In this document: positions 1-5,991 of the stretch, piece by piece
Position numbering within the stretch: position 1 is the stretch's first letter
How the letters are laid out: the number at the start of each line of letters is the position of its first letter
Origin: DASULK01 sp036381835
GTDB lineage: Bacteria > Actinomycetota > Actinomycetes > Mycobacteriales > Micromonosporaceae
Direction: 5' to 3'
Length of the DNA stretch: 14,179 nt
Assembly (NCBI GenBank): GCA_036381835.1
Contig: DASVCA010000061.1
Span: forward strand, 1 to 14,179
Notes under the pieces: model-generated
What the model was told of the DNA's origin: nothing
Seen by the model: the letters and a program-made list of their open reading frames with translations, nothing else
The model's database searches: none
Made by a program: the position numbers and the translations under genes

Positions 1-6
1 GTGGCT

Positions 7-61
7 GATCATGAGGTTTGCGGCGAGGAATTACGGTTCGCCCGCCGCAAACCTCATGATC
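7..61. repeat. Perfect 19-bp inverted repeat (long hairpin) downstream of ahpD
   Basis: Bases 7-25 are the exact reverse complement of bases 43-61, with a 17-base spacer (26-42). The arms include GATCATGAGG and CCTCATGATC. An alternative inner pairing, GGCGA (22-26) with TCGCC (38-42), also exists. The repeat begins 22 bases beyond the stop codon of ahpD on the minus strand, so it could act as a terminator for ahpCD. Reading on the minus strand, no U-run follows the hairpin, so it is not a canonical intrinsic terminator; actinobacteria often have such U-less hairpins between genes. It could instead be a copy of a dispersed palindromic intergenic repeat. Whatever gene lies to the left is outside the window. 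Confidence 0.75.
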
Positions 62-82
62 GACGGGATTGCGCCCGGTGGG

Positions 83-613
83 TCAGGCGAGGGCGGCCTC
101 GGCGTCGAGGGTCACCGCGGCGGCGTGCACCACCGCGGCGATCCGCAGCGCCTCGTGCACCTGCTCACGGCTGTAGTCGGCCTTGCGTACCACCTTCTCG
201 TGCGACTCCAGGCAGACGCCGCAGCCGTTGATCGCCGACACCGCCAGGCACCACAGCTCGAACACGGCCTGATCGACGCCCGGCTTGCCGATGAGGTGCA
301 TCCGCAACCGGGCGGGGATCGACGCGTACGCCTCGTCCCCGATCAGGTGCTTGGCCCGGTAGTAGACGTTGTTCATCCCCATGATCGCGCCGGCGCCCTT
401 GGCCGCGGTGATCGCCTCGTCCTTCATGTGCGTGGCGGCCTCCGCGGCGATCTCCCGAAGCACGACGGGGTTGCGGGCGGCCACGGCGCACGCCAGCGCC
501 GTCCCCCACGCCGTCTCCGGCGGCAGGGTCGAGTTGGCGATCGTCGAGCCGAGGTTCAGCTTGATGTCCTTGGCGTACTCCGGCAGAGCCGCCTTGATCG
601 CTTCCAGGCCCAT
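83..613 (-). CDS. ahpD: Alkyl hydroperoxide reductase AhpD (carboxymuconolactone-decarboxylase family)
   Basis: The 176-residue product matches the usual AhpD length (about 175-177). AhpD is a small disulfide reductase that passes electrons to AhpC, and in mycobacteria works with lipoamide-linked partners in place of AhpF. The catalytic pair is visible as Cys131-Gly-Val-Cys134, followed by His138 and preceded by Glu119 (FELW), the spacing of the AhpD proton-relay motif. In M. tuberculosis AhpD the residue before the second Cys is His132, whereas here it is Val133. I chose the ATG at 611-613 because it starts the conserved MGLEAIKAALPEYAKD segment and sits two bases after the ahpC stop; an in-frame extension to 682 would only read through ahpC in the wrong frame. 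Close spacing implies co-transcription and probably translational coupling with ahpC. Function is highly likely by family. Confidence 0.95.
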   Translation of the reverse strand: MGLEAIKAALPEYAKDIKLNLGSTIANSTLPPETAWGTALACAVAARNPVVLREIAAEAATHMKDEAITAAKGAGAIMGMNNVYYRAKHLIGDEAYASIPARLRMHLIGKPGVDQAVFELWCLAVSAINGCGVCLESHEKVVRKADYSREQVHEALRIAAVVHAAAVTLDAEAALA

Positions 614-615
614 GG

Positions 616-1170
616 TCACGCGCCGGCCATCAGCTTCTTCGCGTCGAGGGTCGACTCGCCCTTCTTCCAGTTGCACGGGCACAGCTCGTCGGTCTGCAGC
701 GCGTCGAGCACCCGCAGCACCTCCGAGACGTTCCGGCCGACCGAACCGGCCGTGACCATCGCGAACTGGATCTGGTTGTTCGGGTCCACGATGAACGTCG
801 CCCGCTGTGCGACGCCGTCCTCACCCAGCACCCCGGCCGCCATGGACAGCTCGCGCTTGATGTCGCTGAGCATCGGGAACGGCAGCTCCCGCAGGTCTGG
901 GTGGTCCTTGCGCCAGGCGTAGTGGACGAACTCCGAGTCGATCGAGACCCCGAGCACCTGAGCGTCACGGTCGGCGAACTCGCTGTTGAGCCGGCCGAAT
1001 TCGGCGATCTCCGTCGGGCAGATGAACGTGAAGTCCTTCGGCCAGAAGAAGATCACCCGCCACTTGCCCTCGTACGTCTTGTTGTCGATCGTGGTGAAGG
1101 CGTTGTCCGGATCGAGCGAGACGCAAGCGGTGAGTTCGTACGCGGGGAATGGGTCACCGACAGTAAGCAC
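616..1170 (-). CDS. ahpC: Alkyl hydroperoxide reductase AhpC (2-Cys peroxiredoxin)
   Basis: This 184-residue cytoplasmic peroxiredoxin reduces hydrogen peroxide, organic peroxides and probably peroxynitrite. The peroxidatic cysteine is Cys51 in the FTFICPTE motif. The resolving region near the C terminus holds Cys164 and Cys166 (LCPCNW), the three-cysteine pattern of the mycobacterial AhpC type, which is recharged by AhpD. The start is GTG at 1168-1170; a strong Shine-Dalgarno AGGAGG (minus strand, bases 1175-1180) lies four bases upstream and decides it. It is first in an ahpC-ahpD operon and is transcribed divergently from cimA. Such pairs are often controlled by OxyR or a Fur-like regulator, but no regulator gene is visible next to it here. 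Confidence 0.97.
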   Translation of the reverse strand: MLTVGDPFPAYELTACVSLDPDNAFTTIDNKTYEGKWRVIFFWPKDFTFICPTEIAEFGRLNSEFADRDAQVLGVSIDSEFVHYAWRKDHPDLRELPFPMLSDIKRELSMAAGVLGEDGVAQRATFIVDPNNQIQFAMVTAGSVGRNVSEVLRVLDALQTDELCPCNWKKGESTLDAKKLMAGA

Positions 1171-1263
1171 GGGTCCTCCTCAGTACGGCCCAAGGGCCGG
1201 TAACTTGACTCGTTCCAGATCTTTGCTCACCTGTGTTTTCGGCGTGCGGATAACCCGGAAACT

Positions 1264-1279
1264 CGTGAACTTGATCACG
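1264..1279. promoter_or_regulatory. Candidate operator dyad in the ahpC-cimA divergent region
   Basis: CGTGA (1264-1268) and TCACG (1275-1279) form an inverted repeat with a six-base spacer, about 95 bases upstream of the ahpC start. A second small dyad, CGGCCC-AA-GGGCCG (1186-1199), lies directly upstream of the ahpC ribosome binding site and would form a hairpin in its mRNA. Neither matches an operator I can name; I cannot assign OxyR or Fur with confidence. Such short dyads arise by chance in GC-rich DNA. The rest of 1171-1362 holds no gene that I can support and no clear -10/-35 pair on either strand. Confidence 0.25.
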
Positions 1280-1362
1280 TTCGGGCGGGCCGATTCCGCT
1301 TGCGCTCGGTGACGTTCGTCTCGCCATGTGAGCCAACCCTCCCGCAGTGCGGTCAGGCGTGG

Positions 1363-1375
1363 CAGAGTAGCGGCC
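1363..1375 (+). promoter_or_regulatory. Possible -10 element for a leaderless cimA leader transcript
   Basis: CAGAGT at 1363-1368 resembles the actinobacterial -10 box TAGAGT. It lies so that transcription would begin at about 1375-1376, right on the GTG of the leader peptide. No Shine-Dalgarno sequence precedes that GTG, which fits a leaderless mRNA, common in actinobacteria. I see no convincing -35 hexamer at 17-18 bases upstream, so this is a weak call. Confidence 0.3.
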
Positions 1376-1408
1376 GTGACCACCCGCGTCCGCATTATTC
1401 GCACCTAG
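1376..1408 (+). CDS. Putative attenuator leader peptide (10 codons, tandem Ile) of cimA
   Basis: The reading frame is GTG ACC ACC CGC GTC CGC ATT ATT CGC ACC TAG, giving M(V)-T-T-R-V-R-I-I-R-T. Two adjacent isoleucine codons use ATT, which is rare in this GC-rich DNA where ATC dominates. Valine and threonine codons are also present; threonine is the usual precursor of isoleucine. The stop codon is 29 bases before a strong intrinsic terminator and 79 bases before cimA. The layout matches ribosome-mediated attenuation as known for ilv and leu operons in Corynebacterium and Streptomyces: ribosomes starved for Ile-tRNA would stall on the tandem ATT codons and permit read-through into cimA. The peptide itself probably has no other function. 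It is far too short to be proven by sequence alone, so the case rests on the combination of codons, terminator and downstream gene. Confidence 0.7.
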   Translation: MTTRVRIIRT

Positions 1409-1436
1409 CGCGCCCGGCACCCGACGCCGAGCGCGC
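1408..1436 (+). promoter_or_regulatory. Leader hairpin between leader peptide stop and terminator
   Basis: GCGCGC (1408-1413) pairs with GCGCGC (1431-1436), and CGGC (1415-1418) pairs with GCCG (1426-1429). The result is a 10-bp stem with one C-A mismatch and a seven-base loop. It starts at the last base of the leader peptide stop codon. A ribosome stalled on the Ile codons would cover the left arm and free the right arm. The freed arm could then compete for the terminator's left arm through CGCG (1432-1435) with CGCG (1445-1448). That antiterminator pairing is short and is my inference. Confidence 0.5.
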
Positions 1437-1470
1437 AGACCTCCCGCGGCCGCGGGAGGTCTTTTTGTTT
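1437..1470 (+). terminator. Intrinsic terminator / attenuator upstream of cimA
   Basis: AGACCTCCCGCGG (1437-1449) and CCGCGGGAGGTCT (1450-1462) are perfect reverse complements. They would fold into an 11-bp stem with a GGCC loop, followed at once by TTTTTGTTT. This is a canonical rho-independent terminator. It lies 16 bases upstream of the cimA ATG and downstream of the Ile-rich leader peptide, so it must be conditional for cimA to be expressed from the upstream promoter. No substantial gene ends on its left, which supports an attenuator rather than an ordinary gene-end terminator. Confidence 0.88.
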
Positions 1471-1486
1471 CCCAGAGAGGGACCCC

Positions 1487-3085
1487 ATGAACTTCCAGGT
1501 GTACGACACGACGTTGCGCGACGGGGCGCAGCGGGAGGGGATCAGCTTCTCGGTCGCCGACAAGCTCGCCGTCGCACGACTGCTCGACGAGTTCGGCGTC
1601 GGCTACATCGAGGGCGGCTGGCCGGGCGCCCTGCCCAAGGACACCGAGTTCTTCCGCCGGGCCCGCGACGAACTCGACCTCAAGCACGCGCTGCTGGTCG
1701 CCTTCGGGGCCACCCGCCGTCCCGGTGCGCAGGTCGCCGACGATCCGCAGGTACGCGCCCTGCTCGACGCGCAGACACCCGCGGTCTGCCTGGTCGCCAA
1801 ATCCGACATCCGCCACGTCGAGCGCGCGCTGCGCACCACACCAGAGGAGAACCTCGCCATGGTGCGCGACACCGTCGCCTTCTTCGTCGCCGAAGGCCGG
1901 CGGGTCTTCCTCGACTGCGAACACTTCTTCGACGGCTACCACGTCGACCCGGCGTACACGGCGGCCGTGGTCGACGCCGCACTGCAAGCCGGTGCCGAGG
2001 TCGCCGTGCTGTGCGACACCAACGGGGGCATGCTGCCCGGACGGGTGGGCCGAACCATCGCCGAACTGGTCGACCGGATCGGCGTGCGGCCGGACCGGCT
2101 GGGCATCCACTGCCAGAACGACACCGGCTGCGCCGTCGCCAACACCGTCGCCGCCGTCGAAGCGGGGGTCAAGCACTTCCAGTGCACCGCCAACGGCTAC
2201 GGCGAGCGCACCGGCAACGCCGACCTGTTCGCCGTGGTGGCGAACCTGCAACTCAAGCTCGGGCTTCCCGTCCTACCGGAGGGCTGCCTGGATCAGGCGG
2301 TGCGCGTCTCGCACGCCATCGCGGAGATCGCCAACATCGCCCCCGACACCCACCAGGCGTACGTCGGGGCCGCCGCCTTCGCCCACAAGGCGGGGCTGCA
2401 CGCGAGTGCGATCAAGGTCGACCCGGTGCTCTACAACCACGTGGAGCCGGCGACCGTCGGCAACGACATGCGCATCCTGGTCACCGAGATGGCCGGCCGG
2501 GCCAGCGTCGAGCTCAAGTGCCGTGAGCTCGGGCTGGACCTGGCCGGTGAGCCCGAAGCGCTGACCCGGGTCACCAAGCGCGTCAAGGAGCTGGAAGCGG
2601 ACGGCTGGTCCTTCGAGGCCGCGGACGCCTCGTTCGAACTGCTGGTCCGTGCCGAACTGCCCGGCAGGGCCGCCGTCCGGCCGTTCCACCTGGAGTCATA
2701 CCGAGTGCTGGTCGAGCACCGCGAGAACGGCTCGGTGGTATCCGAGGCCACCGTCAAGATCCAGGTACGAGGTGAGCGGGTGATCTCCACCGCCGAGGGG
2801 AACGGTCCGGTCAACGCCCTCGACCAGGCGCTGCGGGCCGCCCTGACCGGCCACTACCCGGAGCTGGCCGCCGTCGAGCTGGCCGACTACAAGGTCCGCA
2901 TCCTGGAAGGCAGCCACGGAACCGGCGCGATCACCCGGGTACTGGTGACCAGTGTCGACCAGTCGGGCCGGGACTGGACCACCGTCGGCGTGCACGAGAA
3001 CGTCGTCGAGGCGAGCTGGTACGCCCTGGTCGACGCCCTCACGTACCGGCTCGCCCCCACCCCCAGCGGGCCCGCCCGCGCGTGA
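1487..3085 (+). CDS. cimA: Citramalate synthase (CimA family, isoleucine synthesis)
   Basis: The 532-residue protein belongs to the DRE-TIM metallolyase (isopropylmalate/citramalate synthase) group. It would condense pyruvate and acetyl-CoA to (R)-citramalate, the first step of the threonine-independent route to 2-oxobutyrate and isoleucine. The N terminus has the signature YDTTLRDGAQREG, with Arg11 and metal-binding Asp12. The central barrel carries IHCQNDTGCAVANT (His208, Asn211, Asp212) and TANGYGERTGNADL (234-247). Residues about 403-525 form the LeuA-type regulatory domain, which in relatives binds the end-product amino acid. The usual HxH metal pair reads His208-Cys-Gln210. A GAGAGGGA ribosome site sits five bases before the ATG. 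The Ile-codon attenuator upstream supports citramalate over isopropylmalate synthase as the activity. Length and the GWPGALPKD segment also fit CimA rather than LeuA. Confidence 0.92.
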   Translation: MNFQVYDTTLRDGAQREGISFSVADKLAVARLLDEFGVGYIEGGWPGALPKDTEFFRRARDELDLKHALLVAFGATRRPGAQVADDPQVRALLDAQTPAVCLVAKSDIRHVERALRTTPEENLAMVRDTVAFFVAEGRRVFLDCEHFFDGYHVDPAYTAAVVDAALQAGAEVAVLCDTNGGMLPGRVGRTIAELVDRIGVRPDRLGIHCQNDTGCAVANTVAAVEAGVKHFQCTANGYGERTGNADLFAVVANLQLKLGLPVLPEGCLDQAVRVSHAIAEIANIAPDTHQAYVGAAAFAHKAGLHASAIKVDPVLYNHVEPATVGNDMRILVTEMAGRASVELKCRELGLDLAGEPEALTRVTKRVKELEADGWSFEAADASFELLVRAELPGRAAVRPFHLESYRVLVEHRENGSVVSEATVKIQVRGERVISTAEGNGPVNALDQALRAALTGHYPELAAVELADYKVRILEGSHGTGAITRVLVTSVDQSGRDWTTVGVHENVVEASWYALVDALTYRLAPTPSGPARA

Positions 3086-3104
3086 TCCCGTTCTCCACGG
3101 GATC
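3084..3104 (+). terminator. Small hairpin at the cimA stop codon
   Basis: GATCCCG (3084-3090) and CGGGATC (3098-3104) form a 7-bp stem with a seven-base loop; the left arm overlaps the TGA stop of cimA. No U-run follows, so it is at most a weak U-less terminator or an mRNA 3'-end stabilizer. The remaining bases to 3154 show no clear promoter for the next gene. Confidence 0.4.
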
Positions 3105-3154
3105 TCCACACGCGGCACACAGGCGCTGCACCTCGCCGCGCCACGCTGGGCGAC

Positions 3155-3895
3155 ATGAACAGGACAACTCGATTGGTCACCGTCCTGGCGACGGTGGGAA
3201 TGCTCGGCCTCGGCGGCCTGGCCGTGACCTCGCCCGTGGCGGCCGGGGCCCTGACCGGGGTGAGCGCCACGCTTTGGAACGCCGGCGACCCCGGGCCGGG
3301 ACACGACGAGCCGACCGGCCGAGGGCACGGCCCTGGGCAGGACGGGGGGCATGGGCAGGAAGCTGGTAGGGGACCGCAGGGCAAGCACGGCGGCAAGGGC
3401 GACCGGGCGGGCGACCACGGCGACTGCGCGAGCGCGCGGATCACCGAGGAGACCGGTGTCCTCAGCGAGCAGCAGCGGGCGACCCTGACGCTGATGGCCG
3501 AGGAGGAGAAGCTCGCCCGCGACCTGTACGCGGCTTTCGCAGCCGAATACCAGGTGCCGGTCTTCGACCGGATCAAGGCCTCCGAGGAGCGGCACCTGGC
3601 CTTGGTGCGGACGCTGCTGGACCGCTACGGTCTCGCCGATCCGACCGACGGACTCGTGGTCGGCGAGTTCCGCGACCCGACGGTCCAGGCCCACTACGAC
3701 CGGCTCCTCGCTCAGGGGTCGGCGAGTCGGCGGGACGCGATCGAAGCGGCCCTGGCCGTGGAACGGATGGACATCGACGACCTGACGCGGGCGCTGGACG
3801 GGCTCACCGCACCCGACGTTCGCCAGGTGTACGAGCACCTGCTCGACGCCTCCGAGCGGCACCTGGCCGCGTTCGAACGGTGGTCGAACCGCTGA
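3155..3895 (+). CDS. Exported DUF2202 ferritin-like protein with His/Gly-rich linker
   Basis: This 246-residue protein has three parts. Residues 1-30 are a Sec-type signal peptide (basic MNRTTR, hydrophobic core, cleavage near Val-Ala-Ala-Gly). Residues 44-90 are a low-complexity linker rich in Gly, Asp and His (His50, 58, 66, 78, 88), ending at a lone Cys91. Residues 95-246 are a DUF2202 four-helix ferritin-like domain. Likely metal ligands are in EEEKLARDLY (116-125), SEERH (143-147), the Glu203 region and ASERH (232-236), repeated Glu...GluxxHis signatures of di-iron helical bundles. The biochemical function of DUF2202 is not established. An extracytoplasmic metal- or redox-related role is inference from the fold and linker. 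The gene follows cimA after 69 bases and converges on the histidine kinase gene with 10 bases between stops and no terminator between them, so 3'-end transcript overlap is likely. The ATG lacks a strong ribosome site. Confidence 0.85.
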   Translation: MNRTTRLVTVLATVGMLGLGGLAVTSPVAAGALTGVSATLWNAGDPGPGHDEPTGRGHGPGQDGGHGQEAGRGPQGKHGGKGDRAGDHGDCASARITEETGVLSEQQRATLTLMAEEEKLARDLYAAFAAEYQVPVFDRIKASEERHLALVRTLLDRYGLADPTDGLVVGEFRDPTVQAHYDRLLAQGSASRRDAIEAALAVERMDIDDLTRALDGLTAPDVRQVYEHLLDASERHLAAFERWSNR

Positions 3896-3905
3896 CCGGA
3901 ATCGA

Positions 3906-5234
3906 CTAGGGGGACAGGGGCAGCCGGATGGTGAACGTGGTGCCGCGCCCGAGCGACGACTCGGCGTCCACCACCCCGCCGTGCGCGGTTATCAGCTCCC
4001 GCACGACGGCGAGGCCGATACCGGAACCGGCGATCGTTCGGCTGTCCCGCCCCCGCCACAGCCGTTGGAACACATGCGGCAGATCCTCCGGCGCGATACC
4101 GGGGCCGGTGTCCGCGACCTCCAACACCGCCGTCCCGTCGGCGGCCCGGGCCCGCACCGTCACCCGGTCACCGGGCCGGCAGTAGCGGGCCGCGTTGCTC
4201 AACAGGTTCGTGACGGCCTGGTGCAGCCGGTCCGGGTCGGCCCGGACCGGCAACCGTGCGGCCAGGTCGGTCGAGACGGCCAACCCGGCGGCGGCCAGCT
4301 GCGGCTCCTGCGCGGCCAGGGCGTCGGCGGCGATCCGGGCGAGATCGGTGTCGACCAGATGAAGGGACAGCGCGGCGGCCTCGGCGGCCGACAGCTCGGC
4401 CAGGTCCGCTACCACCCGGCCCAGCCGCAGCGCCTGATCGTGCAGGCCGGCCAGGCGGGCCGGATCGGGTTCGCGCAGCCCGTCCCGCAACTCCTCCAGG
4501 CCCGCCTGCAGCGCGGCGAGCGGGGTACGCAACTCGTGTGCGACGTCGGCGGCCAACTGCCGGCGTACCGTTTCCGCGCGGACCACCTCATCGGCCATCG
4601 TGTCGAAGGCGTCGGCGACCTCACCCAGCTCGCCGGGTGCCACCACCCCGGATCGCACCGAGCGTTCCCCGGCGGCGAACCGCCGGGCGGCGGTGGCCAG
4701 CCGCACCAGCGGGTCGGTCAGCCGCCGGGAGACGTACCAGCTCACCAGGACCGCGCTGACCAGCGCGACCACGGCCGCACCGAGCACCCACGACCAGGCG
4801 ACGGTACGCCCGCCCGTGGCGGCCGTCGGGAACACCAGCCGCACCGTGCCGACCAGCCGGCCCTCCACCACCACCGCGGACTGCACCGCCTGATGGCTCC
4901 CGCCCGCCGCGGGCCCGACTCCCCGGCCCGGCCAGACCATCCGGTTGCTCGCGTCCCGCACGACCAGGCGGGCACCCGCCGCGTCCGCGACCGCCTGGGC
5001 CGAGCCCAGGTCCGCACCTGCCCAGCCGCCCGCCGCGGCGTACGCGTCGGCGGCGGCGTCGGCCGCCCGTCGGGCGGTCTGCACGCGCTCGTTGCGTTGC
5101 GCGGTGGCCAGTCCCCGTTCGGTGCCGACCAGGGCGGCCACGGTCAGCACCGTAACCGACGAGAAGGCGACGACGAGGAAGGCCACCAACAGCCGGGTGC
5201 CCAGCCGTTGCGACGGCCGACGCCTAGCGGTCAC
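3906..5234 (-). CDS. Two-component sensor histidine kinase (HAMP, HisKA, HATPase)
   Basis: The 442-residue membrane kinase has a transmembrane segment at about 15-36, an extracytoplasmic sensor region of roughly 105 residues (37-143) and a second membrane segment at about 145-168. A HAMP linker (169-221) follows. The HisKA H-box AHELRTPL carries phosphoacceptor His233. The ATPase domain has the N-box NLLSNAARY (343-351), G1 box DTGPGI (375-380) and G2 box GSGIGL (403-408). All catalytic motifs are intact. I place the start at the GTG at 5232-5234, which overlaps the response-regulator stop by 11 bases; an upstream in-frame extension to 5387 would only translate regulator DNA in another frame and looks unlike protein. 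Overlap implies translational coupling to the regulator. The sensor domain matches no ligand family I recognise. The location next to a cell-wall-type hydrolase suggests envelope sensing, but this is inference. Confidence 0.95.
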   Translation of the reverse strand: MTARRRPSQRLGTRLLVAFLVVAFSSVTVLTVAALVGTERGLATAQRNERVQTARRAADAAADAYAAAGGWAGADLGSAQAVADAAGARLVVRDASNRMVWPGRGVGPAAGGSHQAVQSAVVVEGRLVGTVRLVFPTAATGGRTVAWSWVLGAAVVALVSAVLVSWYVSRRLTDPLVRLATAARRFAAGERSVRSGVVAPGELGEVADAFDTMADEVVRAETVRRQLAADVAHELRTPLAALQAGLEELRDGLREPDPARLAGLHDQALRLGRVVADLAELSAAEAAALSLHLVDTDLARIAADALAAQEPQLAAAGLAVSTDLAARLPVRADPDRLHQAVTNLLSNAARYCRPGDRVTVRARAADGTAVLEVADTGPGIAPEDLPHVFQRLWRGRDSRTIAGSGIGLAVVRELITAHGGVVDAESSLGRGTTFTIRLPLSP

Positions 5235-5922
5235 GGTCCAACCCCAGCCGGTAGCCGACCCCGAGCACGGTCTCGACGACCCCTTCCGCGCCGGCGCCCA
5301 GCTTGCGGCGCAGGTTCTTGACGTGCGAGTCGATGGTCCGCTCGTACCCCGCGAACTCGTAGCCCCGTACCCGGTTGACCAGCTCATAGCGGGAGAAGAC
5401 CCGGCCGGGTGTGCCCGCCATCGTGGTCAGCAGCCCCCACTCGGTGGGGGTCAGGTCCAGCCGCCGGCCGTCCAACTCGGCCTCGTGGCGGGCCAGGTCG
5501 ATCCGTAACCGGCCGTTGCCGTACGTGGCGACCGGTGACTCCGGTTGGGCCCGTACCGTCCGGTGCAGGACCGCCTGCACCCGTAGCACCAGCTCGGTCG
5601 GGCTGAACGGCTTGGTCACGTAGTCGTCCGCGCCGCGCCGCAGCCCCTCGATCCGGTCGTCGAGGTCGGCGCGGGCGGTCAGCACCACCACCGGCAGGTC
5701 GGCTCGGTGTGCGGCGGCGAGCACCTCCAGCCCGTCGATGTCGGGCAATCCCAGGTCGAGAACCATGAGGTCGATGCCGCCGCCGTCGAGCAGCCGCAGC
5801 GCCTGGGCCCCGGACTCCGTGCCGTGCACTCGATGGCCCGCCCGCTCCAGGTAGCGGCGGACGACGTCGCGCAGCTCCCGGTCGTCCTCCACCACCAGCA
5901 CCGTCCCGGCCACGTTGCCCAC
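5224..5922 (-). CDS. OmpR-family response regulator
   Basis: The 232-residue regulator has a receiver domain (about 7-120) with acidic pocket Glu12-Asp13-Asp14, phosphoacceptor Asp56 (VLDLGLP), Thr82 (LTAR) and Lys104 (TKPF). A winged-helix DNA-binding domain (about 137-228) includes LTPTEWGLL and TIDSHVKNLRRKL, typical of the OmpR/PhoB class. The start is GTG at 5920-5922, preceded by AGGTAGG nine bases upstream; a second GTG three codons later (5911-5913) is possible. It lies 69 bases downstream of the serine hydrolase on the same strand and overlaps the kinase gene at its 3' end, so it forms a classical regulator-kinase pair. The 69-base gap (5923-5991) shows no clear promoter or terminator, leaving co-transcription with the hydrolase possible. 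Confidence 0.96.
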   Translation of the reverse strand: MGNVAGTVLVVEDDRELRDVVRRYLERAGHRVHGTESGAQALRLLDGGGIDLMVLDLGLPDIDGLEVLAAAHRADLPVVVLTARADLDDRIEGLRRGADDYVTKPFSPTELVLRVQAVLHRTVRAQPESPVATYGNGRLRIDLARHEAELDGRRLDLTPTEWGLLTTMAGTPGRVFSRYELVNRVRGYEFAGYERTIDSHVKNLRRKLGAGAEGVVETVLGVGYRLGLDRDR

Positions 5923-5991
5923 GCTGGGTAACCTACCTGTGCGTCACACTCCAGCACTCGCGGCGGCGGGATGCAGCGGTACCCGTATACG

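Noticed and set aside
1376..1486. T-box riboswitch as an alternative reading of the cimA leader
   Set aside because: The leader is only about 110 bases, with no T-box consensus or specifier stem that I can see; the peptide-coding attenuator explains it better.
1154..2251. A 365-codon open frame on the minus strand running from cimA across the intergenic region
   Set aside because: It is antisense to cimA and overlaps the attenuator and the ahpC start; no motif is visible.
3084..3110. Direct repeat TCTCCACG / TCTCCACA after cimA as a possible attachment site
   Set aside because: It is eight bases at most, next to a small hairpin, with no integrase, tRNA or element boundary nearby.
3981..5321. 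A 446-codon open frame on the plus strand
   Set aside because: It is antisense to the histidine kinase gene, whose H, N, G1 and G2 boxes are all intact; the plus-strand product is Gly/Arg/Pro-rich noise.
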